Positions 1 to 7,487 of a DNA stretch of 15,879 nucleotides are shown piece by piece. Every line of letters begins with the position of its first letter. Positions within the stretch are counted from its first letter, which is position 1. The notes beneath the pieces are model-generated. The model did not search any database and was not told the DNA's origin. It worked only from the letters and a program-made list of their open reading frames with translations. The position numbers and the translations under genes were made by a program. The DNA is from DAOTZS01 sp034434335 (GTDB lineage Bacteria > Chloroflexota > Anaerolineae > CG2-30-64-16): positions 1 through 15,879 of the forward strand of contig DAOTZS010000197.1 of the NCBI GenBank assembly GCA_034434335.1. The letters run 5' to 3'.

Positions 1-1
1 G

Positions 2-829
2 ACCGGGGTCTGGGTGGGCAATGCCGACAACCAGCCCATGCGCGATGTGAGCGGCATCAGCGGGGCGGGGCCTATCTGGCACGACTTCATGGTCAGCGTG
101 TTGCGCGATACCCCGCCGCGAGAGTTCGCCCGACCGGCCGGCCTGGTGCGGGTAGAGGTGTGCGCCGATTCCGGCCTGTTGCCCGCCCCAACTGAAGGAG
201 GCTGGCAAGTAGGGAGCCAGAAGAGCTCCTTTGGCAAGGCATTCGCCCCCGCTCCTCTACTCCCTGGCTCCCCTGAAGTAGTGCCCTGTCCCCATCGGCG
301 GTTCGAATGGTTCATCGAAGGCACCGAGCCGCACGAGGTAGACCGCAGCCATGTGCGCGTCGGGGTAGATATCCGCACGGGCAAGCCAGCCGACCCATCT
401 ACACCAGCCGAATACCTCCGGCAACAGATATACTGGCTCCTCCCTCCCGAGCTGCAAGCCTGGGCGCGCGAGAACCATATCCCGCAGCCGGAGATAACGG
501 CCTGGGAGGCGCCCGTCCTGGCCCAGGGCCCGGGTGAGGCACTGGCGCTCACCAGCCCCGACCCCAACCGGGTCTACCGCCTGGACCCGGCACTCCCCAG
601 GGAGAACCAGCAGTTGCCGATCACCGTACTCCCGGGCAGAGAATTAACCGCCGCGGACCGGCCGATCACCCTGCTGGTAGATGGCCAACCTTTTGCCACT
701 GTGTCCGGGCCGGAGTATACTGCCTGGTGGCCCCTCACAGTGGGCCAGCACACTTTTCGCGCCCTTGCCAGCAATCCGGATGGCGCTGTGATCTACAGCG
801 CACCGGTGAGCATTGTCGTAGTGGAATAG
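2..829 (+). CDS. pbpC: Penicillin-binding protein 1C, C-terminal part (5' end outside window)
   Basis: This is the C-terminal 275 residues of a bifunctional peptidoglycan glycosyltransferase/transpeptidase. The frame is open from base 2, and its first residues (TGVWVGNADN) match the stretch that follows the KTGT motif in class A PBPs, so the catalytic domains lie upstream of the window. Typical PBP1C tail landmarks follow: a CADSGLLP segment near residue 57, EWFIEGTEP near residue 100, and a C-terminal beta domain of the BiPBP_C type (about residues 183-275). The product should be membrane-anchored and act on the wall outside the cell. It ends 37 bp before the macroglobulin gene on the same strand, as in the E. 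coli pbpC-yfhM pair, so the two are probably co-transcribed. Residues about 65-91 look like an in-frame insertion within an otherwise conserved segment (see findings). The family call is firm; PBP1C rather than PBP1A rests on the tail and the neighbour. Confidence 0.88.
   Translation, partial: TGVWVGNADNQPMRDVSGISGAGPIWHDFMVSVLRDTPPREFARPAGLVRVEVCADSGLLPAPTEGGWQVGSQKSSFGKAFAPAPLLPGSPEVVPCPHRRFEWFIEGTEPHEVDRSHVRVGVDIRTGKPADPSTPAEYLRQQIYWLLPPELQAWARENHIPQPEITAWEAPVLAQGPGEALALTSPDPNRVYRLDPALPRENQQLPITVLPGRELTAADRPITLLVDGQPFATVSGPEYTAWWPLTVGQHTFRALASNPDGAVIYSAPVSIVVVE
194..274 (+). repeat. Putative in-frame repeat insertion inside pbpC (81 bp)
   Basis: The hexamer CTGAAG occurs at 192-197 and again at 273-278, in the same codon phase and exactly 81 bp (27 codons) apart. 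Between the copies are an inverted repeat, GGGAGCCAG (212-220) and CTGGCTCCC (264-272), and GGGAG-type minisatellite-like sequence. Joining the two CTGAAG copies would give a protein reading LLPAPTEVVPCPHRRFEWF, which looks like the uninterrupted family sequence. This is consistent with a small palindromic element inserted with a 6-bp duplication. The insertion history is inferred; the repeats are seen directly. Confidence 0.5.
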
Positions 830-866
830 CTCCCGCGCGAGCGTCTTCGCTATCTCAGGAGGTCAT

Positions 867-3800
867 ATGCATCCCGGTCGAATCTTGACATGGAGTTTCA
901 TCTTCGTTCTGCTCTTTGTGAGCGCGTGCAGCGGTCCTGGCCAGCTACCTGCCCCCCACGAGGTCCAGGTCACGCCAGCGCCGCCACCTACAGGCGTGTC
1001 CCTGCCCCCTACGGTGGTCGCCATCACGCCCGACCGTGGTGAGGAGCAGTTGCTCACCGCGCCAGTGACCATCGTCTTTGACCAGCCGATGGACCCTGCC
1101 AGCACGGCCTCGGCCTTCAGCATCGAGCCAGCCGTGCCGGGCCAGGTCAAGGTGGAGGGTAATCGTCTGATCTTCTCTCCCACCGAACGGCTGAAGCGGG
1201 GGGCAGAATATCGGGTCAACCTGGCCCAGACCGCCACCAGCGCGGCCGGACAGCCCCTGCCCTATCCCGTCTCCTTCAGGTTCAACACCGTCGGCTTCCT
1301 GGAGGTAACAGGCACACAGCCTGCCCGCGGGGCCACCCAGGTCTCGGTGGACACCTCGATCACCGTGGCGTTCAACCGGCCGGTGGTGCCGCTGACCGGG
1401 GTGGCCGAGCAGGCCAGCCTGCCCCAGCCGCTCTCCATCACCCCGACAGTGGCCGGCACGGGCCAGTGGATCAACACCGGCATCTACCAGTTCACCCCCA
1501 GCACCAGGCTGGCTGCATCCACCCTCTACACCGTGACGGTCAAGGCCGGCCTGGAGGACACCACCGGTGGCCTGCTGACAGAAGATTACGTCTTCACCTT
1601 CCGCACCGCCGACCCGTATGTCCTCTCGTGGCTGCCGGCTGACAACGTCAACGTCCCTGTCGAGAGCCCGATCACCGTGACCTTCTCGATGCCCATGGAA
1701 CGCACCTCGACTGAGGCTGCCTTCAGCCTGGTGGACAACAACCAGCAACCGGTCGCCGGGGTCTTCACGTGGGCCGAAGGGGACACTGTGCTGGGCTTCA
1801 AGCCGACGCGGTCGCTGGAATTCGGCACGCGCTACACTGCGAAGGTACATCATACTGCCCGGCCGGCCAGCGGCGAGGGCAGCCTGCGCGAGTCTGCTGA
1901 CTACAGCTTCACCACCGTCTCGCTGCCCAAGGTCACCGGCACTGACCCGCGCAATGGCAGCCAGGCGGCCGACCCCTATTGGGGTGTCACCTTCTACTTC
2001 GCCAGCCCCATGGACCCGGCCAGCTTCGTCACCGGCACGGTCACCGTCGTGCCAGAGCCGGCGCAGCTCAAAATCGAATACAACGAATGGGATCACGACC
2101 TCTATGTTGGATTCGACAAACTGCCGGCCACGGCCTACACCGTCACCCTGTCGGGCAAGGTGGCCGATCCTTACGGCAACCTTCTGGGCGAGGATTACGT
2201 CCTCCGCTTTACCACCCGAGACTACGATCCATTGCTGCAACTGACAGGGCCTGGCCAGATCGGCACTTACAATGCCTACACCGCCACGCGGGCAGCGGTG
2301 GTCTACCGCAACGTCCCAGAGATCACTTTCTCCCTCTACCGCGTACCCGATGAGGACCTGATCGCCCTCACCGGCCGCGAGTGGTGGCGCGCCTGGGATG
2401 CTTACCGGCCGCGGGATGCCAACCTGGTCCACAAATGGAGCGTAAGCACCGACGCCGAGCGCAACCGCACTGCTGTGATGTTTGTTGAGCTGCTCGACGC
2501 CGAAGGCCAGCAGCTCCCACCCGGAGCTTACTTCTTGCAGCTCCAGGGGAAGGATATCAAGCAGCGTCCGTACGAATCATATCGCCAACTGATAGCGCGC
2601 ACCACCCTCAACGTCACCCTCAAGAGCACCCAGAGCGAGGCCCTGGCCTGGGTCACCGACCTGCAGAGCGGGCAACCGGTGCCGGGGGCTGTGGTCCGCT
2701 TTACCGACGGTGACAAGATAGAGCTGGAAGCTACTACCGGCTCCGACGGCGTCGCCCGGGTGGCCTTCACCCCTGAGCGGCAGCCCTGGGACCCGCTCCT
2801 GGCCACTGCCACCACTGCTGACGGCGGCTTTGGCCTCGCCTCCAACAACTGGGAGGAGGGGATCAACCCGTGGGACTTCAACCTCCCGGTCGGTGGAGTG
2901 GCCGAACCATACGTGGGCTACGTCTACACCGACCGGCCCATCTACCGCCCTGGCCAGACCGTCTACTGGAAGGCCATCATCCGCCGCGATGACGATGCGC
3001 GCTACAGCCTGCCGGCGCCCGGGCAGCCGGTGACGGTCACGATCAACGATGATCAGGGCAACGAGCTGTTGCGCGAGCATTTGGGCCTCAATGCCATGGG
3101 CACCGTCCATGGCAAGATGGTGCTGGGGCCGGATGCCAGCCTGGGCTATTACTATATCACGGTGGAGTTGGCCGAAAACGCCCGCTACGGGGTGGGCTTC
3201 CAGGTGGCCGAGTATCGCAAGCCAGAGTATGAGCTGAGCGCGCAGACCGACAAGCCAGAATATATCCAGGGTGAGCAGATCAACGTCACCGTGCAGGCCA
3301 GCTACTTCTTCGGCGGGCCTGTAAAAGGGGGCAAGGTAAGTTGGGCCCTCCTGAGTGCCGATCACTACTTTGCTTACCAGGGCAAGGGCTACTGGAGCTT
3401 TAGCGACTGGGAGTGGTACGAGTACGATCGCTATCGCAACTTCGGCGAGGCGCTCAGCCAGGGCGAAGGGGTTACCGACGATGAAGGCCGCTTCACTTTC
3501 AGCGTGCCGGCCGATATCACGAAGTTCAGCCAAAGCCAGGTCTTCACTTTCGACATCACCGTCATGGACGTCAACAACCAGGTGGTGTCCACGCAGGCCA
3601 GCGCGGTGGTGCACAAGGGCAACCTCTACATCGGCCTGCGGCCACAGAGCTACGTGGTGACGGTGGGCGAGACCAGCCTGGTAGACGTCATCACGGTGGA
3701 CCCTCAGAGCCAGCCCGTGCCCCAGACAGAGGTGACGCTGGTGGTTAACCAGGTGGAGTGGTACAGCGTGCGCGAGCAGGCCGAGGATGGCCGTTTCTAC

Positions 3801-6800
3801 TGGGCCAGCAGGATCAAGAAGACCCCCGTGTACACCACAACGATCACGACCGATGCCGAAGGCGCCGGGGTGCTCTCGTGGGTGCCTGAGAAGGGCGGCG
3901 AGTACAAGATCGAGGCCACGGCCCGCGATCGGGCTGGCCACCTCATCCGCAGCGCCGCGTATGTCTGGATCAGCGACAGAGCGTATGTGAGCTGGCGGCA
4001 GGAGAACAACGACCGCATCACCCTGGTGGCCGACCGGGACGAGTATCAGGTGGGCGACACGGCCGAGATCCTGGTGCCCAGTCCCTACCAGGGCGCGGTC
4101 AAGGCGCTGCTCACCCTCGAGCGGGGGCGCATCCTGTACCATGAGGTTATCACGCTAGAGAGCAACAGCGAGGTGCTGCGCATCCCCATCCGAGCCGAGT
4201 ACGCGCCCAATGTCTTCGTCTCCATCATGCTGGTCAAGGGGATGGATGAGACAAACCCGCTGCCTTCGTTCAAGATGGGCCTGGTGCAGCTCAAGGTCTC
4301 CGTGGCGGATAAGGCCCTGCAAGTGATCCTGACCCCGCGCAAGGCAGCCAGCCAATCGGGAGAAGCCGCAGAGGAGCAACCTTTGAAAGTCGGGCCGCGC
4401 GAGAAGGTGATCTGGGAAATCCGGACCCTCGATGCCGGTGGCCGGCCAGTGCGTGCCGAGCTCTCCCTGGCCCTGGTGGACAAGGCCATTCTGACCCTGG
4501 CCAGTGACCAGGCTGGCACGTTGTTGGACCGCTTCTACAGCCAGCGGCCGTTGGGCGTACGCACAGCCAGCACCCTGGTAGTCAACGTGGATCGTCTGAC
4601 TGCCCAACTGCCTGAAGGGGGCAAAGGTGGTGGCGGTGGCATGGGCATGGCCGGCCTGAGCGTCCGTCGCGAGTTCCCTGATATTGCCTACTGGCGCGGA
4701 GAGGTCACCACCGATGCGTCGGGCCAGGCCCAGGTCGAGGTGACCTTGCCGGACAACCTGACCACCTGGACCATGGATGCACGCGCTGTGACAGCCGAGA
4801 CCCTGGTGGGCCAGGCCCGGGTGGACATCATCGCCACAAAGGACCTGCTGGTGCGGCCGGTGCTGCCGCGCTTCTTCATCAACCGCGATCAGGCTGAGAT
4901 TGCCGCCATCGTCCACAACAATACCTCCGCTGTCCTGGATGTGACGGTAGGGTTGCAAGCCAGCGGGCTGGAGCTGCCTGCTGCCACCCAGAGCAAGGTC
5001 ACGGTGCCGGCCGGAGGCACGTATAAGGCTACCTGGCCAGTGACCGTGCTGCCCAACATAGACCAGGTCAAGGTGCTGATGAGCGCGGTCGGGGAGACCC
5101 TCCAGGATGCGGTGGAGATCACCCTGCCCGTGTATCGCTACACCACCCCTACCGTCACCGGCACCAGCGGGCAGGTAGGGCTGGACGAGGGCCGGCTGGA
5201 GCTGATCCGCCTGCCGGCCAACGCCGATCCCACCCAGGGCGAGCTGGAGGTGACCCTGGAGCCCAGCCTGGCAGCCGGCATGACGGGTGGGCTGCGCTAC
5301 CTGGAGCATTATCCCTACGAGTGCGTGGAGCAGACCATGAGCCGCTTCCTGCCCAACGTGGTCACCTATGCCGCGTTGAAGAAACTGGGGATTGAGCGAC
5401 CCGACCTGGAAACTGTGCTTCCTCAGCAGGTGGGGGTGGGGTTACAGCGGCTCTACGCGCGACAGCACGTTGACGGAGGGTGGGGCTGGTGGCAGGATGA
5501 TGAGAGTAACCCCTCGATCACGGCTTACGTGCTCTTTGGGCTGGCGAAAGCCAGGCAGGCGGGCTTCACCGTGGACGCCAACGTGATCGAGCGCGGCGCG
5601 CGCTTTCTCAAGCGTAATCTGCGGGCCCCCAAAGGCCTGAACGCGTGGCAGGTCAACCAGCAGGCGTTCATGGTCTACGCGCTGGCCGAGGCCGGCTATC
5701 TGGAGCCCAATCGCGCTGGCGCGCTCTTCGAGGCACGCGAGCAGCTCAGCCTCTATGCCAGGGCCTATCTTGCCCTGGCCCTGGGGCTGATCAACGACGA
5801 CGCGGCGCCTAGCCGCATCCAGACCCTGCTCAGCGATATCACTGGCCAGGCAGTTGTGAGTGCCACTGCGGCGCACTGGGAAGAGGGGTGGCGCGACTAC
5901 TGGAACATGAACACCGACACGCGGACCACCTCCATCGTCCTCGATGCCATCGCCAGGCTGGACCCGGGCCACGCCCTGGGCCCCAACGCGGTGCGCTGGC
6001 TGATGAGCGCGCGCAAGGCGGATCACTGGGAGACCACTCAGGAGAATGCCTGGGCTATCATCGCCCTGACCGACTGGATGCTGGCAACGGGCGAGCTGGA
6101 GGGTAACTACAACTGGCGGGTGCTGCTGAACAACGAGGAGCTCGGCCAGGGCACTGTCACCCCAGCCACCGTTGGGGAGACGATCAAGCTGCAGGTGGCC
6201 ATTGCCAGGTTGCTGACCGACCGGACAAATGGGCTGCTGATCCAGCGCACGCGCGAGGAGGGGCAGACCGGCAAGGGACAGCTCTACTACACGGCGCATC
6301 TGAAGACCTATCTACCGGTGGAGGAGATTGCACCCCTCAACCGAGGAGTGATCATAAGCCGCGAGTATCGCCTGGCCGACTGCGGCCTGGCGGGAGCGGG
6401 CAAGAAGTGTCCGCTGATCACTCAGGCCCGGGTGGGAGATGTGATCAACGTGACGCTGAATATCATCGTGCCGCATACCCTGCACTATCTGGTGGTGGAG
6501 GATCCGCTACCGGCCGGGACTGAGGCGATTGACACCAGCCTGCGCACGACGAGTGTCACTGCGCAGGGTCCCGGCCTGGAGCGCACACCCGAGGAGGAGC
6601 GTTGGTGGTACTGGTGGTGGGCGCCCACTCACACAGACCTGCGGGATGAAAAGGTGGCCATGTTTGCCACCGTACTGAACCCGGGCAGCTACCAGTTCCA
6701 CTATCAGATCCGGGCCAGCCTGCCGGGGCGGTTCCTGGTGTTGCCAGCCGTGGCTTATCAGATGTATTTCCCGGAGGTATGGGGGCGGGGTGCAGGTGGG

Positions 6801-6821
6801 GTGTTCGTGGTAACCCAGTGA
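867..6821 (+). CDS. Bacterial alpha-2-macroglobulin family lipoprotein with thioester
   Basis: This 1984-residue protein should trap or inhibit proteases at the cell surface. The ATG is preceded by AGGAGG (857-862). A lipoprotein signal ends in a lipobox at FVSAC (Cys21). Four Big_5/SbsA-type Ig-like domains follow (about residues 47-140, 142-246, 249-350, 352-449), then macroglobulin MG domains including the hallmark TDRPIYRPGQ (688-697). A Gly-rich stretch near 1250-1262 may be the bait region. It is followed by AYWRGEVTTD and the LPDNLTTW core (about 1274-1300). The thioester CVEQ (Cys1486-Gln1489) starts an alpha-helical thioester domain, and a beta-rich C-terminal domain holds a Cys pair near 1835-1845. 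The protein is longer than E. coli YfhM (about 1650 residues), mostly because of the four N-terminal Ig-like domains. It lies directly downstream of pbpC. The intact Cys and Gln suggest an active covalent trap. Confidence 0.93.
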   Translation: MHPGRILTWSFIFVLLFVSACSGPGQLPAPHEVQVTPAPPPTGVSLPPTVVAITPDRGEEQLLTAPVTIVFDQPMDPASTASAFSIEPAVPGQVKVEGNRLIFSPTERLKRGAEYRVNLAQTATSAAGQPLPYPVSFRFNTVGFLEVTGTQPARGATQVSVDTSITVAFNRPVVPLTGVAEQASLPQPLSITPTVAGTGQWINTGIYQFTPSTRLAASTLYTVTVKAGLEDTTGGLLTEDYVFTFRTADPYVLSWLPADNVNVPVESPITVTFSMPMERTSTEAAFSLVDNNQQPVAGVFTWAEGDTVLGFKPTRSLEFGTRYTAKVHHTARPASGEGSLRESADYSFTTVSLPKVTGTDPRNGSQAADPYWGVTFYFASPMDPASFVTGTVTVVPEPAQLKIEYNEWDHDLYVGFDKLPATAYTVTLSGKVADPYGNLLGEDYVLRFTTRDYDPLLQLTGPGQIGTYNAYTATRAAVVYRNVPEITFSLYRVPDEDLIALTGREWWRAWDAYRPRDANLVHKWSVSTDAERNRTAVMFVELLDAEGQQLPPGAYFLQLQGKDIKQRPYESYRQLIARTTLNVTLKSTQSEALAWVTDLQSGQPVPGAVVRFTDGDKIELEATTGSDGVARVAFTPERQPWDPLLATATTADGGFGLASNNWEEGINPWDFNLPVGGVAEPYVGYVYTDRPIYRPGQTVYWKAIIRRDDDARYSLPAPGQPVTVTINDDQGNELLREHLGLNAMGTVHGKMVLGPDASLGYYYITVELAENARYGVGFQVAEYRKPEYELSAQTDKPEYIQGEQINVTVQASYFFGGPVKGGKVSWALLSADHYFAYQGKGYWSFSDWEWYEYDRYRNFGEALSQGEGVTDDEGRFTFSVPADITKFSQSQVFTFDITVMDVNNQVVSTQASAVVHKGNLYIGLRPQSYVVTVGETSLVDVITVDPQSQPVPQTEVTLVVNQVEWYSVREQAEDGRFYWASRIKKTPVYTTTITTDAEGAGVLSWVPEKGGEYKIEATARDRAGHLIRSAAYVWISDRAYVSWRQENNDRITLVADRDEYQVGDTAEILVPSPYQGAVKALLTLERGRILYHEVITLESNSEVLRIPIRAEYAPNVFVSIMLVKGMDETNPLPSFKMGLVQLKVSVADKALQVILTPRKAASQSGEAAEEQPLKVGPREKVIWEIRTLDAGGRPVRAELSLALVDKAILTLASDQAGTLLDRFYSQRPLGVRTASTLVVNVDRLTAQLPEGGKGGGGGMGMAGLSVRREFPDIAYWRGEVTTDASGQAQVEVTLPDNLTTWTMDARAVTAETLVGQARVDIIATKDLLVRPVLPRFFINRDQAEIAAIVHNNTSAVLDVTVGLQASGLELPAATQSKVTVPAGGTYKATWPVTVLPNIDQVKVLMSAVGETLQDAVEITLPVYRYTTPTVTGTSGQVGLDEGRLELIRLPANADPTQGELEVTLEPSLAAGMTGGLRYLEHYPYECVEQTMSRFLPNVVTYAALKKLGIERPDLETVLPQQVGVGLQRLYARQHVDGGWGWWQDDESNPSITAYVLFGLAKARQAGFTVDANVIERGARFLKRNLRAPKGLNAWQVNQQAFMVYALAEAGYLEPNRAGALFEAREQLSLYARAYLALALGLINDDAAPSRIQTLLSDITGQAVVSATAAHWEEGWRDYWNMNTDTRTTSIVLDAIARLDPGHALGPNAVRWLMSARKADHWETTQENAWAIIALTDWMLATGELEGNYNWRVLLNNEELGQGTVTPATVGETIKLQVAIARLLTDRTNGLLIQRTREEGQTGKGQLYYTAHLKTYLPVEEIAPLNRGVIISREYRLADCGLAGAGKKCPLITQARVGDVINVTLNIIVPHTLHYLVVEDPLPAGTEAIDTSLRTTSVTAQGPGLERTPEEERWWYWWWAPTHTDLRDEKVAMFATVLNPGSYQFHYQIRASLPGRFLVLPAVAYQMYFPEVWGRGAGGVFVVTQ

Positions 6822-6839
6822 TGGCCGGAGGGAGGAGCA

Positions 6840-6879
6840 GGGGCGGCGGCGGGCGCCCTGGGGCGCCCGCCGCCGCCCC
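6840..6879. terminator. 19-bp perfect GC hairpin between convergent genes
   Basis: Arms 6840-6858 and 6861-6879 are perfect reverse complements, almost wholly G and C, and only 2 nt apart, so a 4-nt apical loop is likely. The hairpin starts 19 nt after the macroglobulin stop and lies 26 bp before the 3' end of the convergent response-regulator gene. No T-tract follows on either strand, so it is not a textbook intrinsic terminator. A bidirectional terminator or mRNA 3'-end stabiliser is the simplest reading. Confidence 0.6.
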
Positions 6880-6904
6880 ATTGTGCTGGCATCGCACACA
6901 CGTT

Positions 6905-7327
6905 TCAATTAATGGCAGAACGACTGTTTCCCATCGTCTCGTTGCAGGTCCCGCTCCGCCTGCCCTTGTAGCGGCGCAACAAACACCGCACCCGGGCCAA
7001 TAGCTCGTTGGCACTGAACGGCTTGGCCAGATAGAAATCCGCACCAGAGGCCAGGCCGAGCAGCTTGTCCATCTCCGCATCACGGGCTGAGAGGATCAGG
7101 ATAGGTACTACCGAAAACTCGCGCAGCCTCTTCACTGCTTCAAAACCATCCATGCGCGGCATATTGATGTCCATCAACACCAGATCAGGCTGCACAAGGC
7201 TAAACTTCTCCAAACCCTCCACCCCATCCTCGGCCTCTTCCACCTCAAAACCCTCCATCTCCAAGAAACGGATCAGGGACTGACGGAACGGCCGGCTATC
7301 GTCTACGACGAGAATGCGATCTGCCAT
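6905..7327 (-). CDS. Receiver-only response regulator
   Basis: This 140-residue single-domain response regulator would take a phosphoryl group from an unseen histidine kinase. The CheY-like fold is complete: acidic pair Asp9/Asp10, phospho-acceptor Asp53 in LMDINMPRMDG, Ser80 and Lys102 in the AKPF motif. The end of the receiver (SANELLARVRCLLRR) resembles OmpR-family receivers, but the protein stops about 20 residues later and no winged-helix domain follows in any downstream frame. It is therefore either a stand-alone receiver or an old truncation. The ATG at 7327 has a strong Shine-Dalgarno sequence (AAGGAGT, 7331-7337). The gene has its own promoter and no kinase neighbour here, so its partner and output are unknown. 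Confidence 0.9.
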   Translation of the reverse strand: MADRILVVDDSRPFRQSLIRFLEMEGFEVEEAEDGVEGLEKFSLVQPDLVLMDINMPRMDGFEAVKRLREFSVVPILILSARDAEMDKLLGLASGADFYLAKPFSANELLARVRCLLRRYKGRRSGTCNETMGNSRSAIN

Positions 7328-7377
7328 ATCACTCCTTAGGGTAGTCCTCAGAGAGCTTTTGCTGCCATTGCAGCCAT

Positions 7378-7406
7378 AGAATACGGATTTTCTGGTTGAA
7401 CGTCAA
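7378..7406 (-). promoter_or_regulatory. Sigma-70-type promoter of the response regulator, with flanking inverted repeat
   Basis: On the minus strand, -35 TTGACG (7401-7406), a 17-nt spacer and -10 TATTCT (7378-7383) predict a start near 7371, about 44 nt before the ATG. An inverted repeat, TGGTTGA (7393-7399) and TCAACCA (7407-7413), has its 7-nt spacer filled by the -35 box, which suggests an operator. Confidence 0.6.
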
Positions 7407-7487
7407 TCAACCAAAGGTACTATCCAGGCGCGGGGGAAGAGAATAAGAGCGTGTTTTTGCGGTGGAGGCGTGGCCTGCCAAGTGAAG

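Noticed and set aside
945..2432. Long open frames on the opposite strand of the macroglobulin, valS and other genes.
   Set aside because: They lack family resemblance and have the Arg/Gly/Pro/His-rich composition expected of antisense frames in GC-rich genes.
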